A stretch of DNA of 11,468 nucleotides from Mariprofundus sp. (GTDB lineage Bacteria; Pseudomonadota; Zetaproteobacteria; Mariprofundales; Mariprofundaceae), in assembly GCA_015485035.1 (NCBI GenBank), contig WFUI01000036.1, positions 1 to 11,468 of the forward strand, in the 5' to 3' direction. The position numbers and the translations under genes are program-made. Shown in pieces: positions 1 to 8,090 of this stretch. Each line of letters begins with the position of its first letter. Within the stretch, counting starts at the first letter, position 1. The notes under the pieces were generated by a model. It had not been told where the DNA came from. It made no database searches and was given only the letters and a program-made list of their open reading frames with translations.

Positions 1-297
1 GATGGTCCGTTTCATGCCATTGTTTCCAACCCGCCCTATGTAGCCGAATCGGAAATGGACGAACTGGAAAAAGAATTATCGCGGGAACCGCGCCATGCAT
101 TGACCGATGGACAGGACGGCCTCAAATATTTATCACTGATTTTGCATGATGCCCCGGCCCGCCTGCATGCTGATGGTTATATTATACTGGAAACAGGCTT
201 GTGCGGCTTACCTGAAACTCCCGCCAATCTGCGTTATCAACAAAGCATCCACGATCTGGCAGGGCATTTGCGCGGCGCTATCTATCACCTGCCCTGA
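1..297 (+). CDS. prmC: Peptide chain release factor N5-glutamine methyltransferase PrmC, C-terminal part
   Basis: This is the 3' end of a gene whose start lies left of the window; 98 codons are present in frame 1. PrmC (HemK) uses S-adenosylmethionine to methylate the glutamine of the GGQ motif in release factors RF1 and RF2, in the cytoplasm. The diagnostic NPPY substrate-binding motif is visible at fragment residues 10-13 (AIVSNPPYVAE), followed by the usual REPRHALTDGQDGL segment and a DLAGHLRG tail close to the end. One oddity is that the stretch after ILETG normally carries a GYDQ-like motif and a helix. Here it reads LCGLPETPANL and is about five residues shorter, although the frame is intact on both sides. 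The gene ends at a TGA followed within 20 bp by a terminator hairpin. The family is confident from NPPY and context; only the C-terminal variation is unusual. Confidence 0.9.
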   Translation, partial: DGPFHAIVSNPPYVAESEMDELEKELSREPRHALTDGQDGLKYLSLILHDAPARLHADGYIILETGLCGLPETPANLRYQQSIHDLAGHLRGAIYHLP

Positions 298-310
298 ACA
301 GGAAACGGGC

Positions 311-340
311 AAAAAAAAGCCGCCCCGGAAGGCGGCTTTT
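311..340 (-). terminator. Bidirectional Rho-independent terminator between prmC and slyD
   Basis: A perfect 10-bp inverted repeat, AAAAGCCGCC at 315-324 and GGCGGCTTTT at 331-340, closes a 6-nt loop (CCGGAA). On the minus strand the stem is followed by eight consecutive T residues (complement of the A-run 311-318). That makes it a canonical terminator for the leftward operon ending in slyD, whose stop is only 16 bp away. On the plus strand only four T residues follow the GC stem, so termination of prmC is probably weaker. Confidence 0.9.
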
Positions 341-355
341 GGAAATATGCTTCAA

Positions 356-835
356 TCAGTGGCAACAGTCATCGCCATGTACATGACCGTGAGATAATTC
401 ATCTTCGGTTGCATCTCTGACTTCGGTGATGTTGACATCGAAATGCAGTCGTTCACCGGCCAGCGGGTGGTTTCCGTCAATGGTGATATTATCACCGTCC
501 ACATTCACAATGCGGATCACCTGCACGCCCTGTTCAGTCTCGGCCTGAAATTCCATGCCCTCTTCAAGTGTTTCCACACCTTCAAACATGCCGGCTGCAA
601 CCACCTGGGTCAGTTCCTTGTTGTATTCGCCGTAGGCATCCACAGCCTCAATACTCACTTTCAGCGCATCGTCCGCAACCTTGCCTTCCAGAGCCTGCTC
701 CAGACCCGGAATAATATTCTGCGCACCATGCAGATAGACCAGTGGCTCTGCACCTTCGGATGAATCGATCACCAGACCGGCATCATTTTTCAGGGTGTAA
801 TGGATGGATACAACTTTATTTTTGGTAATTTGCAT
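356..835 (-). CDS. slyD: FKBP-type peptidyl-prolyl cis-trans isomerase, SlyD family
   Basis: A 159-residue SlyD-type prolyl isomerase and chaperone. It catalyses cis-trans isomerisation of X-Pro bonds in the cytoplasm; family members also bind nickel or zinc and assist metalloenzyme maturation. Visible features are the FKBP N-terminus (KVVSIHYTLKNDAG, residues 7-20), the PLVYLHGAQNIIPGLEQAL active-site strand and helix (31-49), the inserted-in-flap chaperone domain (about 66-128) and the return strand GERLHFDVNITEVRDA (127-142). The C-terminal tail is short and metal-binding in character (HGHVHGDDCCH, 149-159), much shorter than the long His/Cys-rich tail of Escherichia coli SlyD. The ATG at 835 was chosen over one 14 codons upstream because it has an AGGAG about 6 nt before it and gives the normal family N-terminus. 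It lies 98 bp downstream of amgK and is last before the terminator. It may also have its own promoter, but I see no convincing one. Confidence 0.9.
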   Translation of the reverse strand: MQITKNKVVSIHYTLKNDAGLVIDSSEGAEPLVYLHGAQNIIPGLEQALEGKVADDALKVSIEAVDAYGEYNKELTQVVAAGMFEGVETLEEGMEFQAETEQGVQVIRIVNVDGDNITIDGNHPLAGERLHFDVNITEVRDATEDELSHGHVHGDDCCH

Positions 836-933
836 GGTCTTCTCCTGCCTGTTTATGAAATATCCATGCACATACATGAATCAACAGCGGCGGCAGCCTA
901 CGCAATCACCCACCGCAAACAAGACCTGCGGGT

Positions 934-1932
934 TTATAAAGCTTCAGTATATAGCAGGGGAAAATCAGATTTGCAGAAATTCAATGCCATCATTTCTTCA
1001 TGCAAATGTTTCCGGGTCAGCGGAATTTCATTAAGAAACTGTGTTTTTCCATCCCGATACGCCAGACGGGCAAAAATGCCGATGGCCTTGATATGTCTTT
1101 GTAAGGCAGTCAGACGCAGTGCCCGATGCCATGCATCGAAATCAGCGAAACAGCCGGCCCATTCGGCAGGCAGTGCCTCAAAAAATATCCGACTCCAATG
1201 CCTGCGCTCATCTTCCGGATAGTCCTGGTAACAATCGTACAGCAGTGAAGCCAGATCGTAGGTCACCGGCCCCAGTACTGCATCCTGATAATCGATTTGG
1301 CCCAATGGCAGCAAACCGTCCGGCAGCATCAGGTTGCGGCTGTGATAATCCAGATGCACGGGGACACGCGGCAATGATGCCAGCTCTTTCATCTCAGGAG
1401 CCAGAGCGGCGTGAAATGTAAGTCTCTCATTTTCCGAAGGCGTTTTTCCAGCCACGCGAGGCAAATACCAGTCCAGATACAGGTCACATTCGCGCCGCAT
1501 ACGCGACACATCAAACAGCGGTAATGTCAGTTTCGGATCGGATGCCTGTAGCAGATGTAACTGGCGCAATGCATCCTCAAACAACGGAGATAACTCGCCG
1601 CCGGAGGCGCGGAAAGTCGCCCATGTTTCATCACCGAAATCTTCCAGCAGCAGAAAACCCGACTGCAGATTCCCGGCTTCCAGCGCCGACACCCTGAGTC
1701 CGGCCCGCTCAAACCACGAGCGCACAGACAGAAACGGCCGTATGTCTTCATGCTCCGGTGGTGCATCCATCAGCACATAATGTTTTTCACCTGTCTTGCC
1801 GGGCAAAGATGTGACCCGGAAATAACAGCGAAAAGAAGCATCCCCGGCCAGCGGAGCGATGGTAAAATCCTGTCCCAGCACCTCCTGCAACCAGTGTTGC
1901 CGGGCTGTTTCCCTGCTATCGTCATCCGCCAC
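934..1932 (-). CDS. amgK: AmgK-like anomeric N-acetylmuramate/N-acetylglucosamine kinase (aminoglycoside phosphotransferase fold)
   Basis: A 332-residue kinase of the APH/choline-kinase fold. AmgK-type members phosphorylate the anomeric hydroxyl of MurNAc or GlcNAc in the cytoplasm, the first step of the cell-wall recycling route that bypasses MurA and fosfomycin inhibition. Motifs in order are a nucleotide-binding LAGDASFRCYFRV (28-40), LLEDFGDETW (95-104), a catalytic HLDYHSRNLM (193-202) with the Brenner-type Asp195 and Asn200, and the metal-binding IDYQDAVLGPVTYDLASLL (213-231). The last two are characteristic of AmgK rather than antibiotic kinases. The start is a GTG overlapping the last 11 bp of the SPOR gene; only a distant purine run precedes it, so translation is probably coupled to that gene. 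Unlike the classical arrangement, no murU uridylyltransferase follows; the next gene is slyD. An alternative reading is a general phosphotransferase of unknown substrate. Confidence 0.8.
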   Translation of the reverse strand: MADDDSRETARQHWLQEVLGQDFTIAPLAGDASFRCYFRVTSLPGKTGEKHYVLMDAPPEHEDIRPFLSVRSWFERAGLRVSALEAGNLQSGFLLLEDFGDETWATFRASGGELSPLFEDALRQLHLLQASDPKLTLPLFDVSRMRRECDLYLDWYLPRVAGKTPSENERLTFHAALAPEMKELASLPRVPVHLDYHSRNLMLPDGLLPLGQIDYQDAVLGPVTYDLASLLYDCYQDYPEDERRHWSRIFFEALPAEWAGCFADFDAWHRALRLTALQRHIKAIGIFARLAYRDGKTQFLNEIPLTRKHLHEEMMALNFCKSDFPLLYTEAL

Positions 1933-2656
1933 GGATAAGGAACCCTTTCAATTTTATTTTTTCCCCGATCTTCTTCTGATCAGCCTCAGCCGCCGATTTT
2001 GAATGGTATGGACCGGCATAAATACGGTACCACAATCCCTTACTGCCCAGATCAACTTTATGAATCAGCGCCGGGAACCCGGCCTGCGACAACTGCTGTT
2101 GCACCCTCATGGCATCCGGTTGCGTCCGAAATGAAGCCAGCTGGATACGGTATATATCGTGCCCTGACTGTTTGGCGATGACAGATGCATGACTTCCGGA
2201 CGGAAGTACCTTGACTGCTTTAACCACCTCTGACCGCTGTACCGGAACCGGTTTGGTAACAACTTTGGGGGCAACTGTTGCTACCGGCATATCGGGCATG
2301 GGGGCCGGTGTCACCGACTGTTTGGGCAGTTCCTTGTAAAAACTGAGATCACCCACCTTGCTATGGGCATCCTGCTGTGCTTTCTGCTTCCACTGCTCAA
2401 CCGAATCCTGCAAGGCTTCGGTCTTTGCCAATAGCACTTTATTTTCTGCCACCTGGATCGCCAGTTTTGCTTCAACAGCATCCACATCCGCGTGATTGCC
2501 GGCCTGTTGGCCATTGGCCGAGCCCAGCCAGTAACCACCGCCAAAGCACAGTGCTGCAATGATCACAATGCCAACCGCATTCAACACAGCCCCCGAATCC
2601 GATCCCGATTCAGGCTGCATGGTCGACTGCACCTGTGCAAAATCCTGCTTAGCCAT
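1922..2656 (-). CDS. SPOR-domain membrane protein with coiled coil (DedD/FtsN-like architecture)
   Basis: A 244-residue predicted inner-membrane protein. It has a short cytoplasmic N-terminus, one transmembrane helix (about 25-46, LNAVGIVIIAALCFGGGYWL), a periplasmic heptad-like region (about 57-97), an FYKELPKQ motif (106-113), a Pro/Val-rich linker (114-150) and a C-terminal SPOR domain (about 167-243). The SPOR core is visible as YRIQLASFRTQPDAMRVQQQL and LWYRIYAGPYHSKSAAEA. SPOR domains bind septal peptidoglycan whose stem peptides have been removed by amidases, so the protein is probably a division-site or envelope factor. The FYK-LPKQ element plus SPOR next to argS is a common proteobacterial pairing. 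The ATG at 2656 has a GGAG about 8 nt upstream. It follows argS by 33 bp and overlaps amgK by 11 bp. It is not a clear FtsN orthologue, so no symbol is given. Confidence 0.88.
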   Translation of the reverse strand: MAKQDFAQVQSTMQPESGSDSGAVLNAVGIVIIAALCFGGGYWLGSANGQQAGNHADVDAVEAKLAIQVAENKVLLAKTEALQDSVEQWKQKAQQDAHSKVGDLSFYKELPKQSVTPAPMPDMPVATVAPKVVTKPVPVQRSEVVKAVKVLPSGSHASVIAKQSGHDIYRIQLASFRTQPDAMRVQQQLSQAGFPALIHKVDLGSKGLWYRIYAGPYHSKSAAEADQKKIGEKIKLKGFLIRGG

Positions 2657-2689
2657 TCAGCACTCCTGCCATCGGCTGATGATAGCGCA

Positions 2690-4396
2690 TTACATACGCT
2701 CCGGTGCAGACACACCCAGGATGGACAATGCATTACGAATCACCTGGCCAACAGCCCGGATCAACACAATACGTGCCGCAGTCAGCCCCGCATCATCCGT
2801 AACCACTTTGTGTTTGTGGTAAAAACTATGGAAATCCGCTGCCAGACGCATCACATATGTCGCCACACGATATGCTTCCAGTCGTGCCGCCGCCTTTGCA
2901 AGTGTATCCGGATAAGCCAGCAAATGGGCGATCAGGCGCTGCTCTTCATGCGAAATCAGTGCCGATACATCCACACTGTCAGCATCTGCAAACTCAACAC
3001 CTTCTTCTGCCGCCCTGCGTAAAATCGCGGCAATGCGTGCATGGGCATACTGGACATAATAAACCGGATTCTCATCATTCTGTTTTTTGGCTGCTTCCAG
3101 ATCAAAATCAAGCTGGCTCTCCACCCGGCGTGTCATAAAATTAAAACGCACCGCATCTGATCCGACTTCGTCGACCACTTCTCGCAGCGTAACAAAAGTT
3201 CCGGCACGTTTGGACATTTTCACAGGCTTGCCATCGCGGGTCAGATTCACCATCTGTACCAGCAGTACATCCGGCTGTGCTTCCGCCTTGATCAGCGCTT
3301 TCATCGCTGCCTGTACACGCGTGACATAACCACCGTGGTCAGCACCCCAGATATCAATCATGCGATCAAAACCACGCCGGTGTTTATCATAATGGTAAGC
3401 AATATCGGCAGCGAAATAGGTGGCTGTACCATCCTGTTTGACCAGCGGACGATCCACATCATCACCGAAATCGGTAGTGCGGAACAATAATTGTTCTACC
3501 GGTTTATAATCGGAGACTTCCTTACCCTTCGGTGGCGGCAAAATGCCGGTATAAACCACACCGTCAGCCTGCAGACGCTCAATCAATTCGGTGACACTGC
3601 CGCTGCTGTGCAAACCCTGCTCGGAGAAATACAGATCGAACCGGATGCCGATGGCATCCAGATCATCCCGGATCATGGCCATATTGGCATCAATAGCCAG
3701 TTGCCCGATCTGCTTCAGTCGATCGGATTCATCCAGCGACAGCAGCCTCTGATAATCATGCGCAGCCAATATTCCTCGCGCAATCTCTACAATATATTCC
3801 CCCGGATAAGCACCTTCGGGAAAATCAATCGTCTCGCCCTGCAATTCCTGCATACGCAACCAGACACTGTTCGCCAGCACCCCGATCTGGGCACCGGCAT
3901 CATTGATATAATATTCACGTTGCACATCGTGACCGACTGCACTGAGCACATTGGCCAATGCATCGCCCACCACGGCACCACGACCGTGACCGACATGCAT
4001 AGGCCCCGTCGGGTTGGCCGAAACAAATTCAAGATTTATCTTTTCCGCCTCATCCGACAAGCTGACACGGCCATACTGTTCACCCGCTGAGATAATGGTT
4101 TTCAGAATTGCCGCTTCGCTGGCTTGCTGCAAACGAATATTGATAAAGCCGGGACCGGCAATTTCAGCCCCTTCAACCGCATCCGGCCACTCAACCACTT
4201 CCAGAATACGCGCAGCAATCTGTTGCGGGCTTTGCTTCAATACGCGCGCCAGCGGCATGGCCACATTGGCGGAATAATCACCGTGTTCTTTCTGCTTCGG
4301 GCGGTTCAACACCACCTGCGGTGTCTGCGCTTCAGGGTGATCCCTGAGCAATTCATCCAGTGCCGCTTTGAGTGCCTGTTCCAGTGCTAATTTCAC
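2690..4396 (-). CDS. argS: Arginyl-tRNA synthetase
   Basis: A 568-residue class Ia aminoacyl-tRNA synthetase that charges tRNA-Arg with arginine in the cytoplasm. The N-terminal additional domain that recognises the tRNA D-loop is at about 1-85 (HGDYSANVAMPLA, 38-50). The HIGH-type signature appears as SANPTGPMHVGHGRG (126-140). The second signature reads KMSKRAG (393-399), with Arg in place of the final Ser of KMSKS, which is common in bacterial ArgS. The C-terminal DALR anticodon-binding domain follows and ends in NALSILGVSAPERM. The open frame extends 78 codons further upstream, into mutM, but the GTG at 4396 is preferred because it has a GGAG 7 nt before it and gives the family's normal length and N-terminus. 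It sits 46 bp after mutM and 33 bp before the SPOR gene, implying co-transcription. Confidence 0.95.
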   Translation of the reverse strand: MKLALEQALKAALDELLRDHPEAQTPQVVLNRPKQKEHGDYSANVAMPLARVLKQSPQQIAARILEVVEWPDAVEGAEIAGPGFINIRLQQASEAAILKTIISAGEQYGRVSLSDEAEKINLEFVSANPTGPMHVGHGRGAVVGDALANVLSAVGHDVQREYYINDAGAQIGVLANSVWLRMQELQGETIDFPEGAYPGEYIVEIARGILAAHDYQRLLSLDESDRLKQIGQLAIDANMAMIRDDLDAIGIRFDLYFSEQGLHSSGSVTELIERLQADGVVYTGILPPPKGKEVSDYKPVEQLLFRTTDFGDDVDRPLVKQDGTATYFAADIAYHYDKHRRGFDRMIDIWGADHGGYVTRVQAAMKALIKAEAQPDVLLVQMVNLTRDGKPVKMSKRAGTFVTLREVVDEVGSDAVRFNFMTRRVESQLDFDLEAAKKQNDENPVYYVQYAHARIAAILRRAAEEGVEFADADSVDVSALISHEEQRLIAHLLAYPDTLAKAAARLEAYRVATYVMRLAADFHSFYHKHKVVTDDAGLTAARIVLIRAVGQVIRNALSILGVSAPERM

Positions 4397-4442
4397 GTAT
4401 ATCTCCAAATAACCGATTCGGTGCGCATGATACACATCCGTT

Positions 4443-5261
4443 TCAATGCTGGCAGCCACCGCAATAAAATGTACTGCGACCTGCCTGTGTGATGCGTTTG
4501 ATGAGCTGACCACAATGCAAACATTTTTCTCCCATTCGCCCATACACCTGAAACTGGTGTGCAAAATAACCGGGCTTGCCATCAGCATGCACAAAATCGC
4601 TGATCGATGAACCGCCGGCGGCAATCGCATCGGCCAGCACCTGTTTTATACAATCTGCCAGACCATCTATACGCACAGCTGAAATGCGGCCGGCCGATCT
4701 TGCAGGATGGATATCTGACCGGAACAAAGCCTCCGAGGCATAAATATTGCCGACTCCAACGACAACAGAAGCATCCATAATGATATTCTTTATTGGTGCC
4801 TTGCGGCCTGCGCAAAGGGCAGCCAGATGTTCGCCGTTAAATGCATCAGATAATGGTTCAGGCCCGAGATGGACAAACCATACATGCCGATTCAAAGCGG
4901 CGCTATCCAGCAAACCGGCATAACCGAAACGACGTGCATCCCGGTAACGCAGGCTCTGCCCGTCGCTCAAATCAAAACGCACGTGTTCGTGCGCTCCGGC
5001 CCCGGTTCCCTGAGGCAAAACATGAAACTGGCCGGTCATGCCCAGATGCCAGACCAGCGTTTGTGCACCGGAGCCAAATTCAAACAGCAGATATTTGGCG
5101 CGACGGCGCACACCGGTCAGTACATTTCCAACCAGGCCGGATAAATCCGGCAGCGCATAACGCAGATTGGAGCGATGGCAACGTATATCCGTGACTTCCC
5201 GGCCTGTCAGCAACGATTCCAGCCCTGTCCGGATGGTTTCCACTTCCGGCAATTCAGGCAT
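4443..5261 (-). CDS. mutM: Formamidopyrimidine-DNA glycosylase (8-oxoguanine DNA glycosylase/AP lyase)
   Basis: A 272-residue base-excision repair enzyme that removes 8-oxoguanine and formamidopyrimidines from DNA and nicks the strand by beta/delta elimination. The mature N-terminus is PELPEVETI, with the catalytic Pro2 nucleophile and Glu3. Further visible elements are Lys56 in RRAKYLLFEF, the strand-intercalating region WHLGMTGQF (71-79), RDARRFGYAGLL, the helix-two-turn-helix VVGVGNIYASEALF and a C-terminal zinc finger. The finger cysteines are at 247, 250, 267 and 270, with the phosphate-contacting Arg262 in GRSTFYC. All catalytic residues are present. The ATG at 5261 is required because Pro must be residue 2; a GTG three codons upstream would bury it. 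Its ribosome site is weak. It lies 69 bp after acnA, with a small hairpin repeat between them, and 46 bp before argS. Confidence 0.96.
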   Translation of the reverse strand: MPELPEVETIRTGLESLLTGREVTDIRCHRSNLRYALPDLSGLVGNVLTGVRRRAKYLLFEFGSGAQTLVWHLGMTGQFHVLPQGTGAGAHEHVRFDLSDGQSLRYRDARRFGYAGLLDSAALNRHVWFVHLGPEPLSDAFNGEHLAALCAGRKAPIKNIIMDASVVVGVGNIYASEALFRSDIHPARSAGRISAVRIDGLADCIKQVLADAIAAGGSSISDFVHADGKPGYFAHQFQVYGRMGEKCLHCGQLIKRITQAGRSTFYCGGCQH

Positions 5262-5298
5262 CAGCGTCACTCATGATTTGCAACCACCGGAACACATC

Positions 5299-5318
5299 AT
5301 TCCCGCGCAGGCGGAAAT
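5299..5318. repeat. Short REP-like hairpin between acnA and mutM
   Basis: ATTCCCGC at 5299-5306, GCAG loop, GCGGAAAT at 5311-5318. In minus-strand RNA all eight positions pair, one as a U·G wobble. The sequence resembles the widespread short interspersed palindromes of the form ATTCCCGCNNNNGCGGGAAT (for instance the Neisseria dRS3-type core). Only one copy is present in the window, so membership of a dispersed family is inference. There is no T-tract, so it is not a standard terminator, though it could stabilise the 3' end of acnA mRNA. Confidence 0.5.
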
Positions 5319-5330
5319 AAGCATTTCCAG

Positions 5331-7961
5331 CTACGAAGCGGCAAGCTGGCGCAAAACGTATTGCAGGATGCCTCCGTGACGGTAGTAATCCCATTCCTTT
5401 GGCGTATCGATGCGTACAATGGCGGTGAATGTTTTATCATCGGCAGTCACCGTAACCTCGCGTGCACCTTCTGTAACGCCGGAAATACTGAATACTTCGC
5501 GACCGCTCAGGCCGAGTACGGCAGCCGATTCCCCGTCCATAAACTGCAACGGCAGTATACCCATACCGACCAGATTCGAGCGGTGGATGCGTTCATAACT
5601 TTCAGCAATCGCAGCACGGATACCCAGCAATGACGGGCCTTTGGCAGCCCAGTCGCGTGAGGAACCGGAACCGTATTCCTTTCCGGCAATGACGATGGCC
5701 GGAATATTGTCGGCTTTATATTGCATGGCGGCTTCATAGATACTGGTCTGTTCACCATCCGGCAGGTGAACGGTAACCCCGCCTTCGGTGCCCGGTGCCA
5801 GCTGATTACGCAAACGGATATTGGCGAAGGTGCCGCGCATCATCACTTCATGGTTACCACGCCGTGAACCGTAGGAATTGAAGTCTTTTTGCGCTACGCC
5901 GTGTTCGCGCAGATACAGGCCAGCCGGAGAGTCGGCCTTGATGGCACCGGCCGGAGAAATATGGTCAGTGGTGACAGAATCACCCAGCAATGCCAGCACG
6001 CGCGCGTTTTCAATATCGCCAATGCTGCCGGCTTCCTTGCCCATGCCGACAAAGTAAGGTGGGTTCTGAATATACGTGGAATCGTCTTCCCATGCGAAAC
6101 GCTCGCCTTCGGGGGCGGCCAGATTCTGCCAGTTGGCATCGCCGGCAAAGACATCGGCATAGGATTTGGTGAACTGTTCGCGCGATACACCAGCTACGGC
6201 TTCAGCTATTTCCGCCTGAGTCGGCCAGATATCCCTGAGATAAACATCGCCGCCATCAGATGCTTTGCCAATCGGGTCGTTATACAAATCGATGTTCATC
6301 GTGCCGGCAATCGCATAAGCCACCACCAGTGGCGGAGATGCCAGATAATTCATACGTACTTCAGCATGCACGCGCCCTTCAAAATTGCGGTTGCCGGACA
6401 ACACGGCACAAACAGACAGATCACCGTCAGCAATAGCAGCCGATACTTCGGCAGGCAGCGGACCGGAATTACCGATACAGGTCGTGCAGCCATAACCGAC
6501 AACGTGGAAGCCGAGTTTCTTCAACGGTTCGATCAGACCGGCATTCTCAAGATATTCGGTCACGACCAGTGAGCCGGGACCGAGCGATGTTTTCACCCAT
6601 GGGGCGGCATTCAAACCCAGCGCCGCAGCCTTTTTGGCCACCAGCCCTGCACCCAGCATGACAGACGGATTGGATGTGTTGGTGCAGGAGGTGATGGCGG
6701 CAATGACGACTGCACCATCATCAATGGTCACATCCTGTCCGCGAATGGTCGTATTCACTGCGGTGGAATTCAATCCTGCTTCGGATTTAATGGACTCGAC
6801 TGCAGATGCAAAGCTGGCTTTGGAATCGGACAATGCAATGCGATCCTGTGGACGTTTCGGGCCGGCCAGCGATGGTACGACGGTGGACATGTCCAGACCC
6901 AGACTTTCGCTGTAAGTTGCGGTTTCAGATGAATCCCGGAACATGCCCTGTGCTTTGGCATAAGCTTCAACCAGCGCGACATTCTCTTCGGAACGGCCTG
7001 ACAGGCGCAGATAATTCAGGGTTTCATCATCAATCGGGAAAATGCCGCAGGTCGCACCGTATTCCGGCGCCATATTGGCAATCGTAGCACGATCTGCCAG
7101 CGGCAGATGATTCAGGCCATCACCATGGAATTCAACAAACTTTCCAACCACACCATGCGCTCGAAGCATCTCCACAATCGTCAGCACCAGATCAGTCGCC
7201 GTGGCACCTTCCGGCAGAGAACCGGTCAATTCAAAACCGACGACTTTCGGAATCAGCATGGAGACCGGCTGGCCAAGCATGGCGGCTTCCGCTTCGATAC
7301 CGCCTACACCCCAGCCCAATACACCGAGGCCGTTGATCATGGTAGTGTGGGAATCGGTACCGACCAGTGTATCAGGATAAGCTACGCCATTGTTATCGAC
7401 AAATACAGTACGGGCCAGATGTTCCAGATTAACCTGATGCACAATACCGGTATCCGGCGGCACCACCTTGAAATTATCAAAGGCTTTCTGGCCCCATTTG
7501 AGGAAATTATAGCGTTCGCGGTTACGCGAAAATTCAATTTCGGCATTTTTGGCCAGCGCCGCATCGGAACCGAACACATCCACCTGCACCGAGTGATCAA
7601 TCACCAGTTCAGCCGGGGCCAATGGATTGATCTGATCAGCCTTGCCACCCAGCGCCACCACCGCATCGCGCATGGCAGCCAGATCGACAATGGCAGGTAC
7701 ACCGGTGAAATCCTGCATCAGCACGCGGGCCGGCATGTAGGCAATCTCTTTGGATGGCTCGGCAGCCGCATCCCAGTGAATAATGGCTTCGACATCTTCA
7801 CGACTGACCACATCGCCATCTTCGCGGCGCAACAGGTTCTCCAGCAGGATTTTCATCGAAAAAGGCAAGTGTGCAATATCCCCTGCCGCATCCAGCCGGT
7901 AATAGGTATAACTCTGATCTGCGACTTCCAGCGTACTTTTTGCATTGAAACTGTTGCTCAC
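5331..7961 (-). CDS. acnA: Aconitate hydratase A (AcnA/IRP type)
   Basis: An 876-residue aconitase that interconverts citrate and isocitrate through cis-aconitate in the TCA cycle, using a [4Fe-4S] cluster in the cytoplasm. Cluster ligands are visible as Cys426 in [10 protein letters not shown] and Cys492/Cys495 in [12 protein letters not shown]. The N-terminal substrate motif [24 protein letters not shown] spans about 203-226. The swivel domain carries the [22 protein letters not shown] motif and the [12 protein letters not shown] loop that holds active-site Arg and Ser. Domain order and length match AcnA rather than AcnB. The GTG start at 7961 has a clear AGGAG about 7 nt upstream. It is the first gene of the leftward block, with a TATAAT box about 50 bp upstream and mutM 69 bp downstream. 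No damage is seen. Long antisense frames across it are shadows of its regular codon pattern. Confidence 0.97.
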   Translation of the reverse strand: MSNSFNAKSTLEVADQSYTYYRLDAAGDIAHLPFSMKILLENLLRREDGDVVSREDVEAIIHWDAAAEPSKEIAYMPARVLMQDFTGVPAIVDLAAMRDAVVALGGKADQINPLAPAELVIDHSVQVDVFGSDAALAKNAEIEFSRNRERYNFLKWGQKAFDNFKVVPPDTGIVHQVNLEHLARTVFVDNNGVAYPDTLVGTDSHTTMINGLGVLGWGVGGIEAEAAMLGQPVSMLIPKVVGFELTGSLPEGATATDLVLTIVEMLRAHGVVGKFVEFHGDGLNHLPLADRATIANMAPEYGATCGIFPIDDETLNYLRLSGRSEENVALVEAYAKAQGMFRDSSETATYSESLGLDMSTVVPSLAGPKRPQDRIALSDSKASFASAVESIKSEAGLNSTAVNTTIRGQDVTIDDGAVVIAAITSCTNTSNPSVMLGAGLVAKKAAALGLNAAPWVKTSLGPGSLVVTEYLENAGLIEPLKKLGFHVVGYGCTTCIGNSGPLPAEVSAAIADGDLSVCAVLSGNRNFEGRVHAEVRMNYLASPPLVVAYAIAGTMNIDLYNDPIGKASDGGDVYLRDIWPTQAEIAEAVAGVSREQFTKSYADVFAGDANWQNLAAPEGERFAWEDDSTYIQNPPYFVGMGKEAGSIGDIENARVLALLGDSVTTDHISPAGAIKADSPAGLYLREHGVAQKDFNSYGSRRGNHEVMMRGTFANIRLRNQLAPGTEGGVTVHLPDGEQTSIYEAAMQYKADNIPAIVIAGKEYGSGSSRDWAAKGPSLLGIRAAIAESYERIHRSNLVGMGILPLQFMDGESAAVLGLSGREVFSISGVTEGAREVTVTADDKTFTAIVRIDTPKEWDYYRHGGILQYVLRQLAAS

Positions 7962-8013
7962 GGGCGACTCCTGATGATGGCATAAAGTGGCCGCAAGCTA
8001 ACGGCATTGTCAT

Positions 8014-8019
8014 ATTATA
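8014..8019 (-). promoter_or_regulatory. Candidate -10 box of the acnA promoter
   Basis: A perfect TATAAT on the minus strand, within CCTTTTATAATATGAC, would start transcription near 8007 and give acnA a leader of about 45 nt ending in its strong AGGAG. No good -35 hexamer is seen 16-18 bp upstream: at 17-bp spacing the bases read GAGTAG. The site may therefore need an activator or be weak. This is the only good promoter candidate I see for the acnA–slyD block. Confidence 0.55.
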
Positions 8020-8061
8020 AAAGGCTGGCATTGCAACTACTCCTGCAGCCCCGATACAATG

Positions 8062-8084
8062 AGGGACGCTCGGAAGGCGTCCCT
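8062..8084 (-). terminator. Hairpin just downstream of the small membrane protein gene
   Basis: A perfect 8-bp inverted repeat AGGGACGC (8062-8069) / GCGTCCCT (8077-8084) with a 7-nt loop lies 6 bp beyond the TAA of the 69-residue gene, in the position of a terminator. It is followed by CATTGTATC on the minus strand rather than a T-run, so intrinsic termination is doubtful. It may instead be an mRNA 3'-end stabiliser. If readthrough occurs, the transcript would reach acnA. Confidence 0.45.
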
Positions 8085-8090
8085 GCGCGA

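Noticed and set aside
4397..4630. N-terminal extension of ArgS by 78 residues.
   Set aside because: The extension overlaps mutM coding sequence and is unlike ArgS; the GTG at 4396 has a good GGAG and gives the family's normal N-terminus.
7107..7985. A 292-codon open frame on the plus strand antisense to the 5' part of acnA, and similar long antisense frames at 5889-6572 and 3491-4090.
   Set aside because: They lie opposite highly conserved acnA and argS coding sequence, have no ribosome site and no recognisable domain. Long antisense frames are expected from the codon pattern of the true genes.
8053..8065. The 13-mer GATACAATGAGGG occurs at 8053-8065 and again at 11354-11366 in the IS leader.
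   Set aside because: About one exact 13-bp match is expected by chance in a window of this size, and the flanks do not match. Not taken as a repeat or a target-site relic.
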